From the NCBI GenBank assembly GCA_963812675.1, contig CAWEWR010000002.1, positions 62,001-126,000 of the forward strand: a stretch of DNA of 64,000 bases, read 5' to 3'. The stretch comes from AP-15 sp963812675 (GTDB lineage: Bacteria > Pseudomonadota > Alphaproteobacteria > ATCC43930 > CGMCC-115725). Positions 16,040 to 25,430 of the stretch are shown piece by piece. Each line of letters begins with the position of its first letter. The stretch's first letter is position 1. The translations under genes and the position numbers were made by a program. A model generated the notes under the pieces. That model was not told the origin of the DNA, ran no database searches, and saw nothing but the letters and a program-made list of their open reading frames with translations.

Positions 16040-17821
16040 ATGCGAATAGACCCGGCGATCGTTGGAATGGGGGGACGTTCGGCGGCCCTCGTTTGGCGCC
16101 TGGCGCGCGATTTCATGCGTCCGCACATGCGGCGCATCCTGTTTGCGTTTTTGCTGATGGGGCTGGCGGCCGGCAGCACCGCCGGGCGCGCTTGGCTGAT
16201 GGAGCCGGTGCTCGACCGCATCTTTGTCGCGCGCGAGGGGTCGCTGCTGCTGCTGATCGCCGGCGGCGCGCTCGCCCTTGCCCTCGTCAAGGGGATCGCC
16301 GATTACGGCGAGGCCGTGCTGATGACCCGGGTCGGCCAGCGCGTCATCGCCGATGTGCAGATCGCGCTCTTTGCGCGGCTGATGCGCGCCGATCTCGCCT
16401 ATTTTCACGCTCATCCGAGCGGCACCCTGATATCCCGTTTCACCAGCGACGCGGCGCTGCTGCGCAACGCCGCGGCGAATGTTCTGGCGGGCATCGGCAA
16501 GGACGCGGTGACGGTCGTTTTCCTGGTCGGCGTGATGTTCTATCAGGACTGGCTTCTCGCCCTCATTTCGTTTTTCGTCTTCCCACTGGCGATCCGCCCG
16601 ATCGTCGCGATCGGCCGGCGCATTCGCCGGGTGACCGCCAATGCCCAAGCCGAGATCGGCCAGTTCACCACCTTGTTGAGTCAAACCTTCCAGGGCGCCC
16701 GGCACGTCAAAGCGTATGGTATGGAAGGGTACGAGGAGCGCCGCGCCGCCGGGCTGATCGAGCGCCTTTTCGCGCTGATCGATCGCGGCACGCGGACGCG
16801 CTCGCGGGCCTCGCCGATGATGGAGGCCCTCGGTGGGACAGCGATCGCCGTCGTCATTCTGTACGGCGGTCACCAGGTCATCAGCGGCGCCCGCACGCCC
16901 GGCGCCCTGTTCTCGTTCATCACGGCGCTGCTGCTCGCCTACCAACCGCTGAAGAGCCTCGCCAATCTGAATGCTTCGCTGCAGGAGGGTCTCGCCGCCG
17001 CCCAGCGGATCTTCGAAGTGCTCGACGTCGAGCCCACGATCCGCGAAATGCCCGGCGCTCCGTCATTGCGCATTGCCGGCGGGGAAATCCGCTTCGAGAG
17101 CGTCGGCTTCGGCTACGTCCCCCGAACACCCGTCATCGACAGCCTGTCGCTGACGATCCCGGCCGGTCATACCGTGGCGCTGGTCGGCCCGTCGGGCGCT
17201 GGGAAATCGACGATCCTCAACTTGATCCCCCGCTTCTACGACATCGAGCGGGGAAGCATTACGATCGACAGGCAGGATCTGCGGCGAGTGACCATAGCGT
17301 CGCTGCGCGGCGCCATCGCGCTCGTCGCTCAGGAGGTCAGCCTGTTCGACGATACGGTGCGCGCCAACATCGCCTACGGCCGCTTCGGCGCGTCCGCGGC
17401 CGAAATCGAAGAAGCGGCGCGGGCCGCTGCCGCGGACGCCTTCATCCGCGAGCTGCCGCAGGGCTACGATACCATGGTCGGCGAGCACGGCGTCCGGCTC
17501 TCCGGGGGCCAGCGTCAGCGAATTGCCATTGCCCGCGCGATGCTGAAAAACGCGCCGATCCTGCTGCTCGACGAAGCTACTTCGGCTCTCGACAGCGAAT
17601 CGGAGCGGCACGTGCAGCGCGCACTGAACACGTTGATTCGCGGACGCACTACCCTCGTAATCGCGCATCGGCTGTCGACCGTCCAGGGGGCAGACCTGAT
17701 CTGCGTCATCGATCGCGGGCAGATTGTCGAGACCGGCCGCCATCCGGAGCTGCTGGCCCGGGGCGGACTTTATGCCCGCCTCTATGCGATGCAGTTTGCC
17801 GAGCAGCACGCGGCGGTGTAG
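16040..17821 (+). CDS. msbA: ABC transporter, fused permease/ATPase (MsbA-like lipid exporter)
   Basis: This 593-residue half-transporter has six N-terminal membrane helices (about 25-320), the exporter coupling region LISRFTSDAALLRNAAANVL, and a C-terminal ATPase. The ATPase has Walker A GPSGAGKST near 383, signature LSGGQRQR near 486 and Walker B ILLLDEATSALD near 506. A homodimer would flip lipid A-core or a related lipid across the inner membrane. The four following genes on the same strand all act in lipid A or LPS assembly, which supports that role. ATG 16040 was chosen because the helix-rich region begins just after it. The frame extends further upstream without coding character. Confidence 0.88.
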   Translation: MRIDPAIVGMGGRSAALVWRLARDFMRPHMRRILFAFLLMGLAAGSTAGRAWLMEPVLDRIFVAREGSLLLLIAGGALALALVKGIADYGEAVLMTRVGQRVIADVQIALFARLMRADLAYFHAHPSGTLISRFTSDAALLRNAAANVLAGIGKDAVTVVFLVGVMFYQDWLLALISFFVFPLAIRPIVAIGRRIRRVTANAQAEIGQFTTLLSQTFQGARHVKAYGMEGYEERRAAGLIERLFALIDRGTRTRSRASPMMEALGGTAIAVVILYGGHQVISGARTPGALFSFITALLLAYQPLKSLANLNASLQEGLAAAQRIFEVLDVEPTIREMPGAPSLRIAGGEIRFESVGFGYVPRTPVIDSLSLTIPAGHTVALVGPSGAGKSTILNLIPRFYDIERGSITIDRQDLRRVTIASLRGAIALVAQEVSLFDDTVRANIAYGRFGASAAEIEEAARAAAADAFIRELPQGYDTMVGEHGVRLSGGQRQRIAIARAMLKNAPILLLDEATSALDSESERHVQRALNTLIRGRTTLVIAHRLSTVQGADLICVIDRGQIVETGRHPELLARGGLYARLYAMQFAEQHAAV

Positions 17822-17826
17822 AGCGC

Positions 17827-18579
17827 GTGCCTAGACCGACCCGACCGGTGACCTTGCGGCGTCTTCTGCGCAATGCGCGGCTGCGGCACGTCGCGTGCTG
17901 GTTCATCCAGTGGTATATCCGCTTCATCTATGTGACCACGAGCTGGACGGTCGAAGGTGCCGAATGGCCGCACCGTTTGCGCGCCCAAGGGAAGCCTTTC
18001 ATCCTTGCCTTCTGGCACGGACGCCTGCTGATGATCCCGATGGCTTGGCAGCGGCTGGCGCCAATGCACATGCTGATATCGGCCCATCCGGACGGGCAGA
18101 TCATTGCCGATGCCGTGACCTATTTCGGTGTTGATTCGGTTGCAGGTTCGACCAGCCGCGGGGGCTCTGCAGCATTGCGGGCGATGCTGAGGCGGCTCAA
18201 AGCGGGGGATTGCGTCGGGATCACACCGGACGGCCCGCGCGGCCCGGCGATGACGGCGAGCACCGGGATCGTCAATGTCGCCCGGCTCGCCCGGGTACCG
18301 ATCCTGCCGATCACCTACGCGACCAGCCGGCGCAGAGTGCTTGCCACTTGGGACCGCTTTCATCTCCCGTGGCCGTTCGGCCGCGGCACCTATTTCTGGG
18401 GTGAGCCGATCACGATTGGTGAGGAGCTGGACGAAGCAGGGATCGAGAGCGCCCGCCGCCTCGTCGAAAGCAGGATGGTCGAAATGGTTCACGAGGCCGA
18501 GCGTCTTGTCGGCCATAGTGTGCCGGCGCCGGCTGCCGGTGACGCGGCCCGGCCGCTGCGGCGCGTTGCCGGCGGCTGA
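17827..18579 (+). CDS. DUF374 lysophospholipid acyltransferase-family protein
   Basis: This 250-residue protein starts with GTG five bases after the exporter stop. It has an N-terminal membrane-associated helix. Acyltransferase-like motifs follow: FWHGRLLMIP with His64, STSRGGSAALRAM (108-120) and TPDGPRGP (133-140). This DUF374 family is found next to waaA and lpxK in alphaproteobacteria and probably acylates a lipid A intermediate. The precise donor and acceptor are not known from sequence. Its stop shares one base with the waaA start (TGATG), which indicates tight coupling. Confidence 0.88.
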   Translation: MPRPTRPVTLRRLLRNARLRHVACWFIQWYIRFIYVTTSWTVEGAEWPHRLRAQGKPFILAFWHGRLLMIPMAWQRLAPMHMLISAHPDGQIIADAVTYFGVDSVAGSTSRGGSAALRAMLRRLKAGDCVGITPDGPRGPAMTASTGIVNVARLARVPILPITYATSRRRVLATWDRFHLPWPFGRGTYFWGEPITIGEELDEAGIESARRLVESRMVEMVHEAERLVGHSVPAPAAGDAARPLRRVAGG

Positions 18580-19916
18580 TGCTTCCTCGGCTTTATAGCG
18601 CCTTGACGTGGCCGCTGACGCCCGTGGCGATGGCCTACCTGGCGCAGCGGCGTAAGCGAGGCAAGGAACATCCGGAGCGCTTTCGCGAGCGCCGGGGCAC
18701 CGCAAGCGCGACCCGCCCGCAGGGTCCGCTGGTCTGGATACATGCCGCCAGTGTCGGCGAGGCGACCTCGGTTCTGGGGCTCATCGAACAGCTGCTGTCG
18801 ACCCGGCCGAGCCTGGAAGTACTGATCACGACCGGGACAGTCACCTCGGCACGATTGTTGGAGACCCGGTTGCCGCCGCGCGCGCGTCACCAATTTGTTC
18901 CGGCCGACCTACCGGGCTGGACCGCGCGGTTTCTCGATCATTGGCAGCCCGATCTGGGGATCTGGGTGGAATCCGAACTGTGGCCCAATCTGGTGTTTGC
19001 GGCCCACACGAGGGACATCCCGATGGTGCTGGTCAATGGCCGGCTCTCGACGCGATCCTATGGAGGCTGGCGTCATTGGCCGGGGTTGATCAGGCACGTG
19101 CTGAGCGCATTCGGACTGTGCCTCGCCCAGGACGAGGTTCAGGCCGAACGCTTCCGGTCGCTGGGCGCCCCACGTGTGGACTGCGTGGGCGATCTCAAAT
19201 CGGCGGCTCCCGATTTGCCGTGCGACGGATCGGAGCTGGTCCGCCTGCGCCTTCTGACGGGCTCGCGTCCGCTGTGGCTCGCGGCCAGCACCCATGCCGG
19301 CGAGGAGGAAATCGCCGCGCGTGTTCATCGCGGTCTCGCAGCCGAGCATCCTGATCTGCTGACGATCATCGCTCCCCGTCATCCGGCGCGCAGCGAAGCG
19401 ATCTGCGCAATGCTGACTGCACAAGGGCTGCGAGTGGCCCGGCGGGGACGCGGCGAACTGCTCACGCGCGAGACCCAAGTCTATCTGGCGGACACGCTCG
19501 GCGAGCTCGGGCTGTTTTACCGCCTGGCCGGAATCGCGTTCGTCGGCGGCTCGCTGGTCGCCAAGGGTGGGCACAACCCATTCGAGGCTGCCCGGCTCGA
19601 TTGCGCCGTGCTGCACGGCCCTGATATGAGCAATTGTGCGGCGATGACAGACCTGCTTGCCGCGGCGGGCGCTGCCGAAACCGTGCAGGACGATGCGGAG
19701 CTTGCGCAAGCAGTGTCCGCGCTCCTTTCCAATCCCCGACGGCGCGCCGAGCGCGCCGCCGCTGCTGCCCGCGCCGCAGCGGCCGCTCTCGGCATTCTCG
19801 AAGAGGTGTCGGCGCGGCTCGCGCCTTGGCTCGACCAGCTCGCGCCGGTTCGGGATTTGGCCCGGCGGGATTTGGCCCCGCGCGGTTTGGCGCCGCCGCG
19901 CCCGCTGCGGGTGTGA
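18579..19916 (+). CDS. waaA: 3-deoxy-D-manno-octulosonic acid (Kdo) transferase
   Basis: This 445-residue GT30-type glycosyltransferase would add Kdo residues to the lipid A precursor on the cytoplasmic face of the inner membrane. The N-terminal anchor is followed by LVWIHAASVGEATS, where Glu61 corresponds to the catalytic base. The C-terminal Rossmann half carries VGGSLVAKGGHNPFEAA, the CMP-Kdo binding loop. The last 25 residues are an Ala/Arg/Pro-rich tail (LARRDLAPRGLAPP) with a repeated pattern not expected in the family. The stop overlaps the lpxK start by one base. Confidence 0.93.
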   Translation: MLPRLYSALTWPLTPVAMAYLAQRRKRGKEHPERFRERRGTASATRPQGPLVWIHAASVGEATSVLGLIEQLLSTRPSLEVLITTGTVTSARLLETRLPPRARHQFVPADLPGWTARFLDHWQPDLGIWVESELWPNLVFAAHTRDIPMVLVNGRLSTRSYGGWRHWPGLIRHVLSAFGLCLAQDEVQAERFRSLGAPRVDCVGDLKSAAPDLPCDGSELVRLRLLTGSRPLWLAASTHAGEEEIAARVHRGLAAEHPDLLTIIAPRHPARSEAICAMLTAQGLRVARRGRGELLTRETQVYLADTLGELGLFYRLAGIAFVGGSLVAKGGHNPFEAARLDCAVLHGPDMSNCAAMTDLLAAAGAAETVQDDAELAQAVSALLSNPRRRAERAAAAARAAAAALGILEEVSARLAPWLDQLAPVRDLARRDLAPRGLAPPRPLRV

Positions 19917-20908
19917 TGCGCCGAACCCCAGCCTTCTGGGCGAGGCCTCCGGGGCTTCTCTCCGACCTACTATGGCCCGCGGGTGCCGGCTGGGATGCCG
20001 CGGGACGGTTGCGGCGAGTGCTTGCCCGGCCTCATTGCGCAGCCGTCCCGGTGATTTGCGTCGGCAATTTGGTCGCCGGCGGCGCCGGCAAGACACCGGT
20101 CGCACTGGCGCTGGCCTCGCGCCTCGCCAAATATGGCGCCGCAGTGCACATCGTGACCCGGGGTTACGGCGGCCGGCTCGGCGGACCAGTGCAGGTCGAC
20201 CTGGCCCGCCACGATTTCACAGCAGTCGGCGACGAGGCGCTGCTGCTCGCCGCGCGCGCGCCGTGCTGGGTGGCGCGCGACCGCGCGGACGGTGTCCGCG
20301 CCGCTGTCGCTGCGGGGGCGGCGGTGGTCATTCTCGATGACGGCTATCAGAACCCGACGATCAGCAAGACCATGTCGCTCCTTGTCGTCGATGAGGCCTA
20401 CGGTTTCGGCAATGGAAGGGTGATCCCGGCCGGTCCGTTGCGCGAAGGCCTCGCGCGCGGGCTCGCCCGCGCCGACGTGGTTGTATTGCTCGGCTCCGAG
20501 GCTTCGCCTCGCGATTCGCAAATGCCTGGAATCAAAGCCACTATGCCGGTCGTACCTGCGGCCCTGCGGCCGGTCGGCGGGGAACGGTTCGCCGGAGAAC
20601 GCCTGCTGGCTTTCGCCGGGATCGGCCGCCCGGAAAAGTTTTTTGCGACGATGCGGGGCTTGAAGTCCGAGCTGGTGGAAACTCGGTCCTTTCCGGACCA
20701 TCACCCGTTTCGCGCCGGCGAAATCGATGCCCTGCGCCGTGCCGCCGAGCGGACGCGGGCCCGCCTGATCACCACGGCAAAGGACATCGTCCGAGTGCCG
20801 GCAGAACAGCGAGACGCCATCGAGGTTCTCGAGGTTGAAATCTCGTGGCGTGATCCCGACGCGCTCAAGGAGTTGCTGATCCGTCGCGGCTGCCTGGGAG
20901 ACCATTAG
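19916..20908 (+). CDS. lpxK: tetraacyldisaccharide 4'-kinase
   Basis: This 330-residue membrane-associated kinase phosphorylates the 4' position of the lipid A disaccharide. The N-terminus PAFWARPPGLLSDLLWPAG is the usual anchor. It is followed by VGNLVAGGAGKTPVALAL, the LpxK P-loop (about 49-66), and VTRGYGGRLGGP. The DDGYQN segment near 140 and RVIPAGPLREG near 170 are also family hallmarks. The start shares one base with the waaA stop. Confidence 0.95.
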   Translation: MRRTPAFWARPPGLLSDLLWPAGAGWDAAGRLRRVLARPHCAAVPVICVGNLVAGGAGKTPVALALASRLAKYGAAVHIVTRGYGGRLGGPVQVDLARHDFTAVGDEALLLAARAPCWVARDRADGVRAAVAAGAAVVILDDGYQNPTISKTMSLLVVDEAYGFGNGRVIPAGPLREGLARGLARADVVVLLGSEASPRDSQMPGIKATMPVVPAALRPVGGERFAGERLLAFAGIGRPEKFFATMRGLKSELVETRSFPDHHPFRAGEIDALRRAAERTRARLITTAKDIVRVPAEQRDAIEVLEVEISWRDPDALKELLIRRGCLGDH

Positions 20909-20910
20909 GT

Positions 20911-21849
20911 TTGTCTGCTCCCGGTATGACGTACGCGCGCACACGGACCAGTGGCGGAAGCGCTGCCTGCCGGGACGAGCCGATCAGTCTTGTTCACCGG
21001 CTCCAGGGTTGGGGGGCGGCGCTGTGCTTTGGCGCGTTTGGGGTGCTGCCGATCGATTGGGCGTCAGCCGTCGGCGGCGCAATCGCACGCCTGATCGGCC
21101 CGCGGCTCGGCGTTTCCAAACGCGCCCGGCTCAACATCCGGCAGGCACTGCCGGAACTCGCAGAACGCGAAATCGCGAGCATCATAGCGCAGATGTGGGA
21201 CAATCTCGGCCGTGTCGCGGCCGAGTATCCGCATCTGCGTCAGATCCGCGTCTTCGAGCCCCGCGGACGCGTCGAGACTCACGGCTTGGAGCACATCGAT
21301 CGGGCAGTCGCGACGGGGCGCCGCATGATCATCTTCTCGGGGCATATCGCCAATTGGGAGATCGCGATGCTCGCTGCGGTCCAGTACGGGGTCGAGGTCG
21401 CGCAGATCTACCGCGCCGCCAACAATCCGCTGGTGGACCGCATGATCACCCGGTTTCGGGGCATTGGCGGCGAGCTGATCCCTAAAGGCACCGTAGCCGC
21501 CCGGCGGGCTATTGCTGTGCTGCGGCGCGGTGCGCATCTGACAATGCTCGCTGACCAGAAGATGAATGACGGCATCCCTGTGCCGTTCTTCGGACGCCCG
21601 GCAATGACCTCATCCGCGCTCGCCTCGCTCGCGCTGCGCTTTGACTGCGACGTGCTTCCCGCGCGCGTCGAGCGGCTCGGCGGAGCGCACTTCCGGCTCA
21701 CCGTCTTTCCGCCGTTGCCGCTGCCGCGCAGCGGCGATCATCACGCCGATGTCGCCGCCCTGATGGCGCGGGTCAATCAGACTCTAGAAGGTTGGATCCG
21801 GGACCGCCCCGAAGAGTGGTTCTGGGTGCACCGGCGTTGGCCGGATTAG
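20911..21849 (+). CDS. lpxL: lipid A biosynthesis acyltransferase (LpxL/HtrB-like)
   Basis: This protein of about 312 residues transfers a secondary acyl chain to lipid A. The diagnostic HX4E motif is in FSGHIANWE (His145/Glu150 counted from the TTG start). It is preceded by the membrane-anchored region LCFGAFGVLPIDW and followed by GTVAARRAIAVLRRGAHLTMLADQKM. The start is ambiguous between TTG 20911 and ATG 20926. The latter removes five residues and is equally plausible. Its stop overlaps the convergent aqpZ stop by four bases. Confidence 0.92.
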   Translation: MSAPGMTYARTRTSGGSAACRDEPISLVHRLQGWGAALCFGAFGVLPIDWASAVGGAIARLIGPRLGVSKRARLNIRQALPELAEREIASIIAQMWDNLGRVAAEYPHLRQIRVFEPRGRVETHGLEHIDRAVATGRRMIIFSGHIANWEIAMLAAVQYGVEVAQIYRAANNPLVDRMITRFRGIGGELIPKGTVAARRAIAVLRRGAHLTMLADQKMNDGIPVPFFGRPAMTSSALASLALRFDCDVLPARVERLGGAHFRLTVFPPLPLPRSGDHHADVAALMARVNQTLEGWIRDRPEEWFWVHRRWPD

Positions 21850-22589
21850 GGAGTTACCCGCCGCTCCTCGACCACGATGGTGTCCCTGATTTTCTCGTAC
21901 TCGTACATCCAGCGAGTCAGCAACCCGGCAATTACTGCGCCGATGATCGGCGCCACCCAGAAGAGCCAGAGCTGGCCGATATACTCGCCCCCCGCAAACA
22001 ACGCCGGCCCGGTGCTGCGCGCCGGGTTGACCGAGGTGTTGGTGACCGGGATGGACACGAGATGGATCAAGGTCAGCGCGAGGCCGATCGGAATTCCGGC
22101 GAAGCCGGTGGCCGCGCCTTTCGACGTGGTGCCGATAATGATGAAGAGGAAGAAGAACGTCATCACCACTTCGTCGACGAAGCAGCTGCCCAAAGCGTAT
22201 TTGCCGGGGCTGAGATTGCCATAGCCGTTAGCGGCAAAACCGCCGGCCACCCATTCGGGCTTGCCCGAGGCGATCGCCCACAAGACTGCCGCGGCGAGTA
22301 TGGCCGCAATCACCTGCGCGACGATGTAGGGGATGACGTGCTTGTTGGCGCAACGCCCGGCGGTCCACAAGCCGATAGTGACCGCCGGGTTGAAATGTCC
22401 GCCGGAGATGTGGCCGACGGCATAGGCCATCGTCAGCACCGTCAGTCCGAATGCGAACGCGACACCGAGAAAACCGATCCCGAGGTTCGGAAAACCCGCG
22501 GCCAGGACCGCGGCGCCGCAACCGCCCAATACCAGCCAGAACGTGCCAAAGAACTCGGCGACAACGCGTCGCGACATGTCGTTGTCCAT
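21846..22589 (-). CDS. aqpZ: aquaporin Z family water channel
   Basis: This is a 247-residue six-helix channel. Both pore motifs are present: HFNPAVT with NPA at 67-69 and SVNPARS with NPA at 188-190. Arg191 follows the second motif, as in the selectivity filter of water-selective aquaporins. GGHISGGHFNPA-type spacing and the Cys in WTAGRCANK match AqpZ. It should allow rapid water flux during osmotic shifts. The gene stands alone on the minus strand, convergent with the lipid A operon. Confidence 0.94.
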   Translation of the reverse strand: MDNDMSRRVVAEFFGTFWLVLGGCGAAVLAAGFPNLGIGFLGVAFAFGLTVLTMAYAVGHISGGHFNPAVTIGLWTAGRCANKHVIPYIVAQVIAAILAAAVLWAIASGKPEWVAGGFAANGYGNLSPGKYALGSCFVDEVVMTFFFLFIIIGTTSKGAATGFAGIPIGLALTLIHLVSIPVTNTSVNPARSTGPALFAGGEYIGQLWLFWVAPIIGAVIAGLLTRWMYEYEKIRDTIVVEERRVTP

Positions 22590-22688
22590 TGCTCCCTCCC
22601 ACGTTAACTATTTGTACCCTAACGGTTGAAAGCGCCGCCAACAAGGGCAGCCCAATGAATAGACATCGGACCTCGCTGGACGATGACC

Positions 22689-22990
22689 TCAGTCATCGTC
22701 TCTCGATCCGGGCCAGCAAATCCGGCTTTCGAGGCGGCGATCGATCCAGGCGACGACCAAAGTCACATAGAGCGGCAATGAAAGACGAGAAAGGCGATCG
22801 AATAGAGGAGGGTTTGGTTGCGAATCTCGGTGATCGGCTTCTCGATCTCGTCGAGCGGCACCATGATCGCGAGGAGTTGGTCCCGTCCGTAGCGTGGCGG
22901 GATATCGAGCACGCGCCCGACCCAGGTCCGGCCGGCGACATCGTAGAAGCGGGTCAGCACAAGCGGCGCACGACGGATTAGGCTGCGATG
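22689..22990 (-). pseudogene. remnant of a Cache-type sensor protein (adenylate cyclase or chemoreceptor N-terminus)
   Basis: A minus-strand frame of about 75 codons reads VLTRFYDVAGRTWVGRVLD, then LLAIMVPLDEIEKPITEIRN and QTLLYSIAFLVF. This is the end of an extracytoplasmic dCache sensor domain running into a membrane helix. After about 22770 the hydrophobic helix continues only in another frame (LPLYVTLVVAWIDRRLE) and then stops at 22689, so a frameshift is present. The HAMP and catalytic domains are absent. The rest of the 574-bp space between aqpZ and the next gene shows no gene. A stem of 8 bp with a CTCA loop lies at 22680-22699. Confidence 0.55.
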
Positions 22991-23163
22991 ATCATACGGG
23001 TGTCATCCAAGAGGCGCTACTGGCCGATAGCGTCGGCGCTTTTTCTCAAGCTGGGATTTGGATCACACCGCCTTCGCCCATCGTGCGCTTAGCTTCGCCG
23101 CTGCAGCACTTCCGACGCAGCCGAAGATCGTTCATCGGCGACTGTGGAACCGAGCAGAGCGGA

Positions 23164-23544
23164 TCAGGAAGCCTTCGCGAGTGACCTGGCCGAAGTTTGT
23201 TCGGCCTCGATCACTTCTCCCAAAGTCCGGTGGTCCGGGAAGGTCCAGTTCTCGCCGGGCAGAACGTCCCGAGCCCGAGTTGCGGACTCCGGGAATAATT
23301 CCGGGCGGGCCTGCTTCCACTTGGCTAAGGCGACACTTTTGGCGATCAGCCGGTCTTTGACGTAATCGACGAGCTTCTGTGACGCCGTGTTCGGTAATCT
23401 GCGTCGCACAGGCGCAAGGAGTTCGATCAGTAACCAAAGCTCCCACGCGATGTCCTCAAGTGATTCTAGAGGTACCGGTAGAGATTTCGGTTCTTGGGGC
23501 CCCGGATGTTGGGGCTCCACTTTGCGCCTTACTGAAGTTTTCAT
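23164..23544 (-). CDS. hypothetical protein
   Basis: This 126-residue protein is of unknown function. The N-terminus is basic and Pro-rich. A helical middle contains LEDIAWELWLLIELLAPVRRRLP and a Lys/Arg-rich helix DYVKDRLIAKSVALAKWKQ. There is no signal peptide or clear membrane segment. It lies downstream of xseA on the same strand with a 203-bp gap in which I see no other gene. The product looks like a real folded protein rather than a shadow frame, but I recognise no family. Confidence 0.5.
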   Translation of the reverse strand: MKTSVRRKVEPQHPGPQEPKSLPVPLESLEDIAWELWLLIELLAPVRRRLPNTASQKLVDYVKDRLIAKSVALAKWKQARPELFPESATRARDVLPGENWTFPDHRTLGEVIEAEQTSARSLAKAS

Positions 23545-23747
23545 AATTGCCGTTAATATTTGCTAATGAACTGAACGGACTATACCATCACCTGCGTCCT
23601 GCAAACGTGGCGGATCACGTCCATTACGCGTCAGGGTGGATAAAATTTGTCTGAAAGGCCCCGAAGACCTAAAAGCTGGGTGCAGCGCAATACGGATAAC
23701 TTTGCCGATCGCCCATGGTTCGCCGCGCTGCGGGCGCGATGAGCGTG

Positions 23748-25175
23748 TCAGAACAAGCTGCCCTGCCCCGGATGGACGCCCGTGCGCCGGGGCCGGGGTC
23801 GCGGCCTGCTGCCGGCGACCACGCCGACCCGGCCGTCGTGAAATTCGAGATCGAGCGGATCACCGGCGCTGATCTCTGCCGCTTCGGTCAGCACCCGCGC
23901 GACACCGTTGCGGACCACGACGTAGCCGCGCGCGAGCAGGCTTTCGTGACGTTCCGAGTGGGTGGCGAGCCGTCCGGCGAAATTATCGAGCGAGTGATGG
24001 TTTCGGTCGATGAAGCGCGCCATCGCGGCGCCAAGGCGCTGCTCCACCTCGGCAAGCCGGGCCCGGGTGCGGTCGAGATCGGCCGACAGCACGGCGGGCC
24101 GCAGCCGCGACGCCGCGAGATCGAGGCTGTGCTGCGCCGCCCGCAGGCGCCGCTCCGCAGCCAGACGCAGCCGCTCGGCACGATCGTCGAGGCGTTGCGC
24201 CGCCGATCCGATCAAATCGTGCGGATCGGGAAGACCGCGCGCGAGCCCTGCGAGGTGCATCCGGCGCTCGCCGAACAGCCGGGAAAGTCCCGCGGAGAGC
24301 CGGCTCGATTTGCCGCCGAGCTCGGCGATCAGATCGAGCCGCACCGGCACGGCCATTTCAGCGGCGGCGGTCGGGGTCGGTGCGCGCCGGTCGCTCGCAT
24401 GGTCGATCAGGGTCGTATCGGTCTCGTGCCCAACCGCCGAGATCAGCGGGATCGCCGAGGCGGCGGCGGCGCGCACGACGATCTCTTCGTTGAACGGCAT
24501 CAAATCTTCGAGGCTGCCGCCGCCGCGCGCGACAATGATCAGCTGAGGCCGCGGCACCACGCCGCCTTCGGAAAGGCGGTTGAAGCCGGCGATGGCGGCC
24601 GCCACCTGAGCGGCCGCGCCTTCGCCTTGGACAGCTACCGGCCACAGCAGAACCCGGCGCGGGAAGCGGTCGGAAAGCCGGTGCAGAACATCGCGAATAA
24701 CCGCTCCCGACGGCGAGGTGACGATGCCGATCACCTCCGGCAGAAACGGCAACTTCTTCTTGCGCTCGGGCGCGAACAGTCCCTCGGCGGCGAGGCGCCG
24801 GCGCCGGTCCTCGAGCAGCTTGAGGAGGGCGCCGATCCCGGCGAGCTCGATCGTATCGATGATCAACTGGTATTTCGAGCGGCCGGGAAACGTCGTGAGG
24901 CGCCCGGTGCACACCACCTCCATCCCGTCTTCGGGCTTGATCGCGAGCCGGATCGCGGTGGTGCGCCAACACACCGCGTCGAGCACCGCCTCGCTGTCCT
25001 TGAGGCACAGATAGCAGTGTCCCGAGCTGTGCCGCTTCCAGCCGGAGATCTCGCCCCGCACCCGCACAAATGAGAAATTTTCCTCGATCGAGCGCTTGAG
25101 CGCGCGCGAGAGTTCGGAGACGGTGTATTCGGCGAGGTTGGAGCGAACCGGGGCCGCGGTAGAAGTATCGTCCAT
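23748..25175 (-). CDS. xseA: exodeoxyribonuclease VII large subunit
   Basis: This 475-residue protein degrades single-stranded DNA with the small subunit XseB (not in this window). The N-terminal OB-fold is evident in YTVSELSRALKRSIEENFSFVRVRGEIS and the HCYLCLKD segment. The catalytic domain contains GIVTSPSGAVIRDVLHRLSDRFP, IIVARGGGSLEDLMPFNEE and ISAVGHETDTTL, all standard XseA blocks. A coiled-coil region (about 300-400) follows. ATG 25175 was chosen; a GTG two codons earlier is also possible. Synteny with lpxK and purD is common in alphaproteobacteria. Confidence 0.95.
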   Translation of the reverse strand: MDDTSTAAPVRSNLAEYTVSELSRALKRSIEENFSFVRVRGEISGWKRHSSGHCYLCLKDSEAVLDAVCWRTTAIRLAIKPEDGMEVVCTGRLTTFPGRSKYQLIIDTIELAGIGALLKLLEDRRRRLAAEGLFAPERKKKLPFLPEVIGIVTSPSGAVIRDVLHRLSDRFPRRVLLWPVAVQGEGAAAQVAAAIAGFNRLSEGGVVPRPQLIIVARGGGSLEDLMPFNEEIVVRAAAASAIPLISAVGHETDTTLIDHASDRRAPTPTAAAEMAVPVRLDLIAELGGKSSRLSAGLSRLFGERRMHLAGLARGLPDPHDLIGSAAQRLDDRAERLRLAAERRLRAAQHSLDLAASRLRPAVLSADLDRTRARLAEVEQRLGAAMARFIDRNHHSLDNFAGRLATHSERHESLLARGYVVVRNGVARVLTEAAEISAGDPLDLEFHDGRVGVVAGSRPRPRPRRTGVHPGQGSLF

Positions 25176-25270
25176 CCCCACATGATAGCCGAGCGCGGGA
25201 GGAAGAGCGATGCGGGTACTTAACGAGGCGACTTACCGATTTGGGGCCTCTGAAGCATCGCGGAATTTGC

Positions 25271-25410
25271 CCTCTCCGCCCGTCTGCGGGGGGAGAGGGA
25301 GGGGACCCATCGCGTCAGCGATGGGGAGGGTGAGGTGGGCCGTCCGGCAGGCTGGAGCTGGCGGACCCCCACCTCACCCCGCCCCTCTCCGCCCCCGGGG
25401 GCGGAGAGGG
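25271..25410. repeat. composite multi-hairpin palindromic repeat upstream of purD
   Basis: Four nested or adjacent stems fill 140 bp. They are CCTCTCCGCCC...GGGGGGAGAGG (25271-25298), CCCATCGC-GTCA-GCGATGGG (25307-25326), GGTGAGGTGGG...CCCACCTCACC (about 25329-25379) and CCCTCTCCGCCC...GGGCGGAGAGGG (25383-25410). The first and last are also mirror images of each other. The purD ribosome site follows directly, so the element lies in the purD leader or promoter. It is probably a mobile BIME-like repeat. Confidence 0.75.
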
Positions 25411-25430
25411 AGAATTCGGAGTGCCCTCTG

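Noticed and set aside
16093..17826. Open frame overlapping the ABC exporter in another frame and running into the DUF374 gene
   Set aside because: The exporter frame carries all transport motifs. Only the section from GTG 17827 is credible in the second frame.
25271..25410. Purine riboswitch in the purD leader
   Set aside because: The stems are the mirror-image arms of a dispersed repeat, and no purine-aptamer core is visible.
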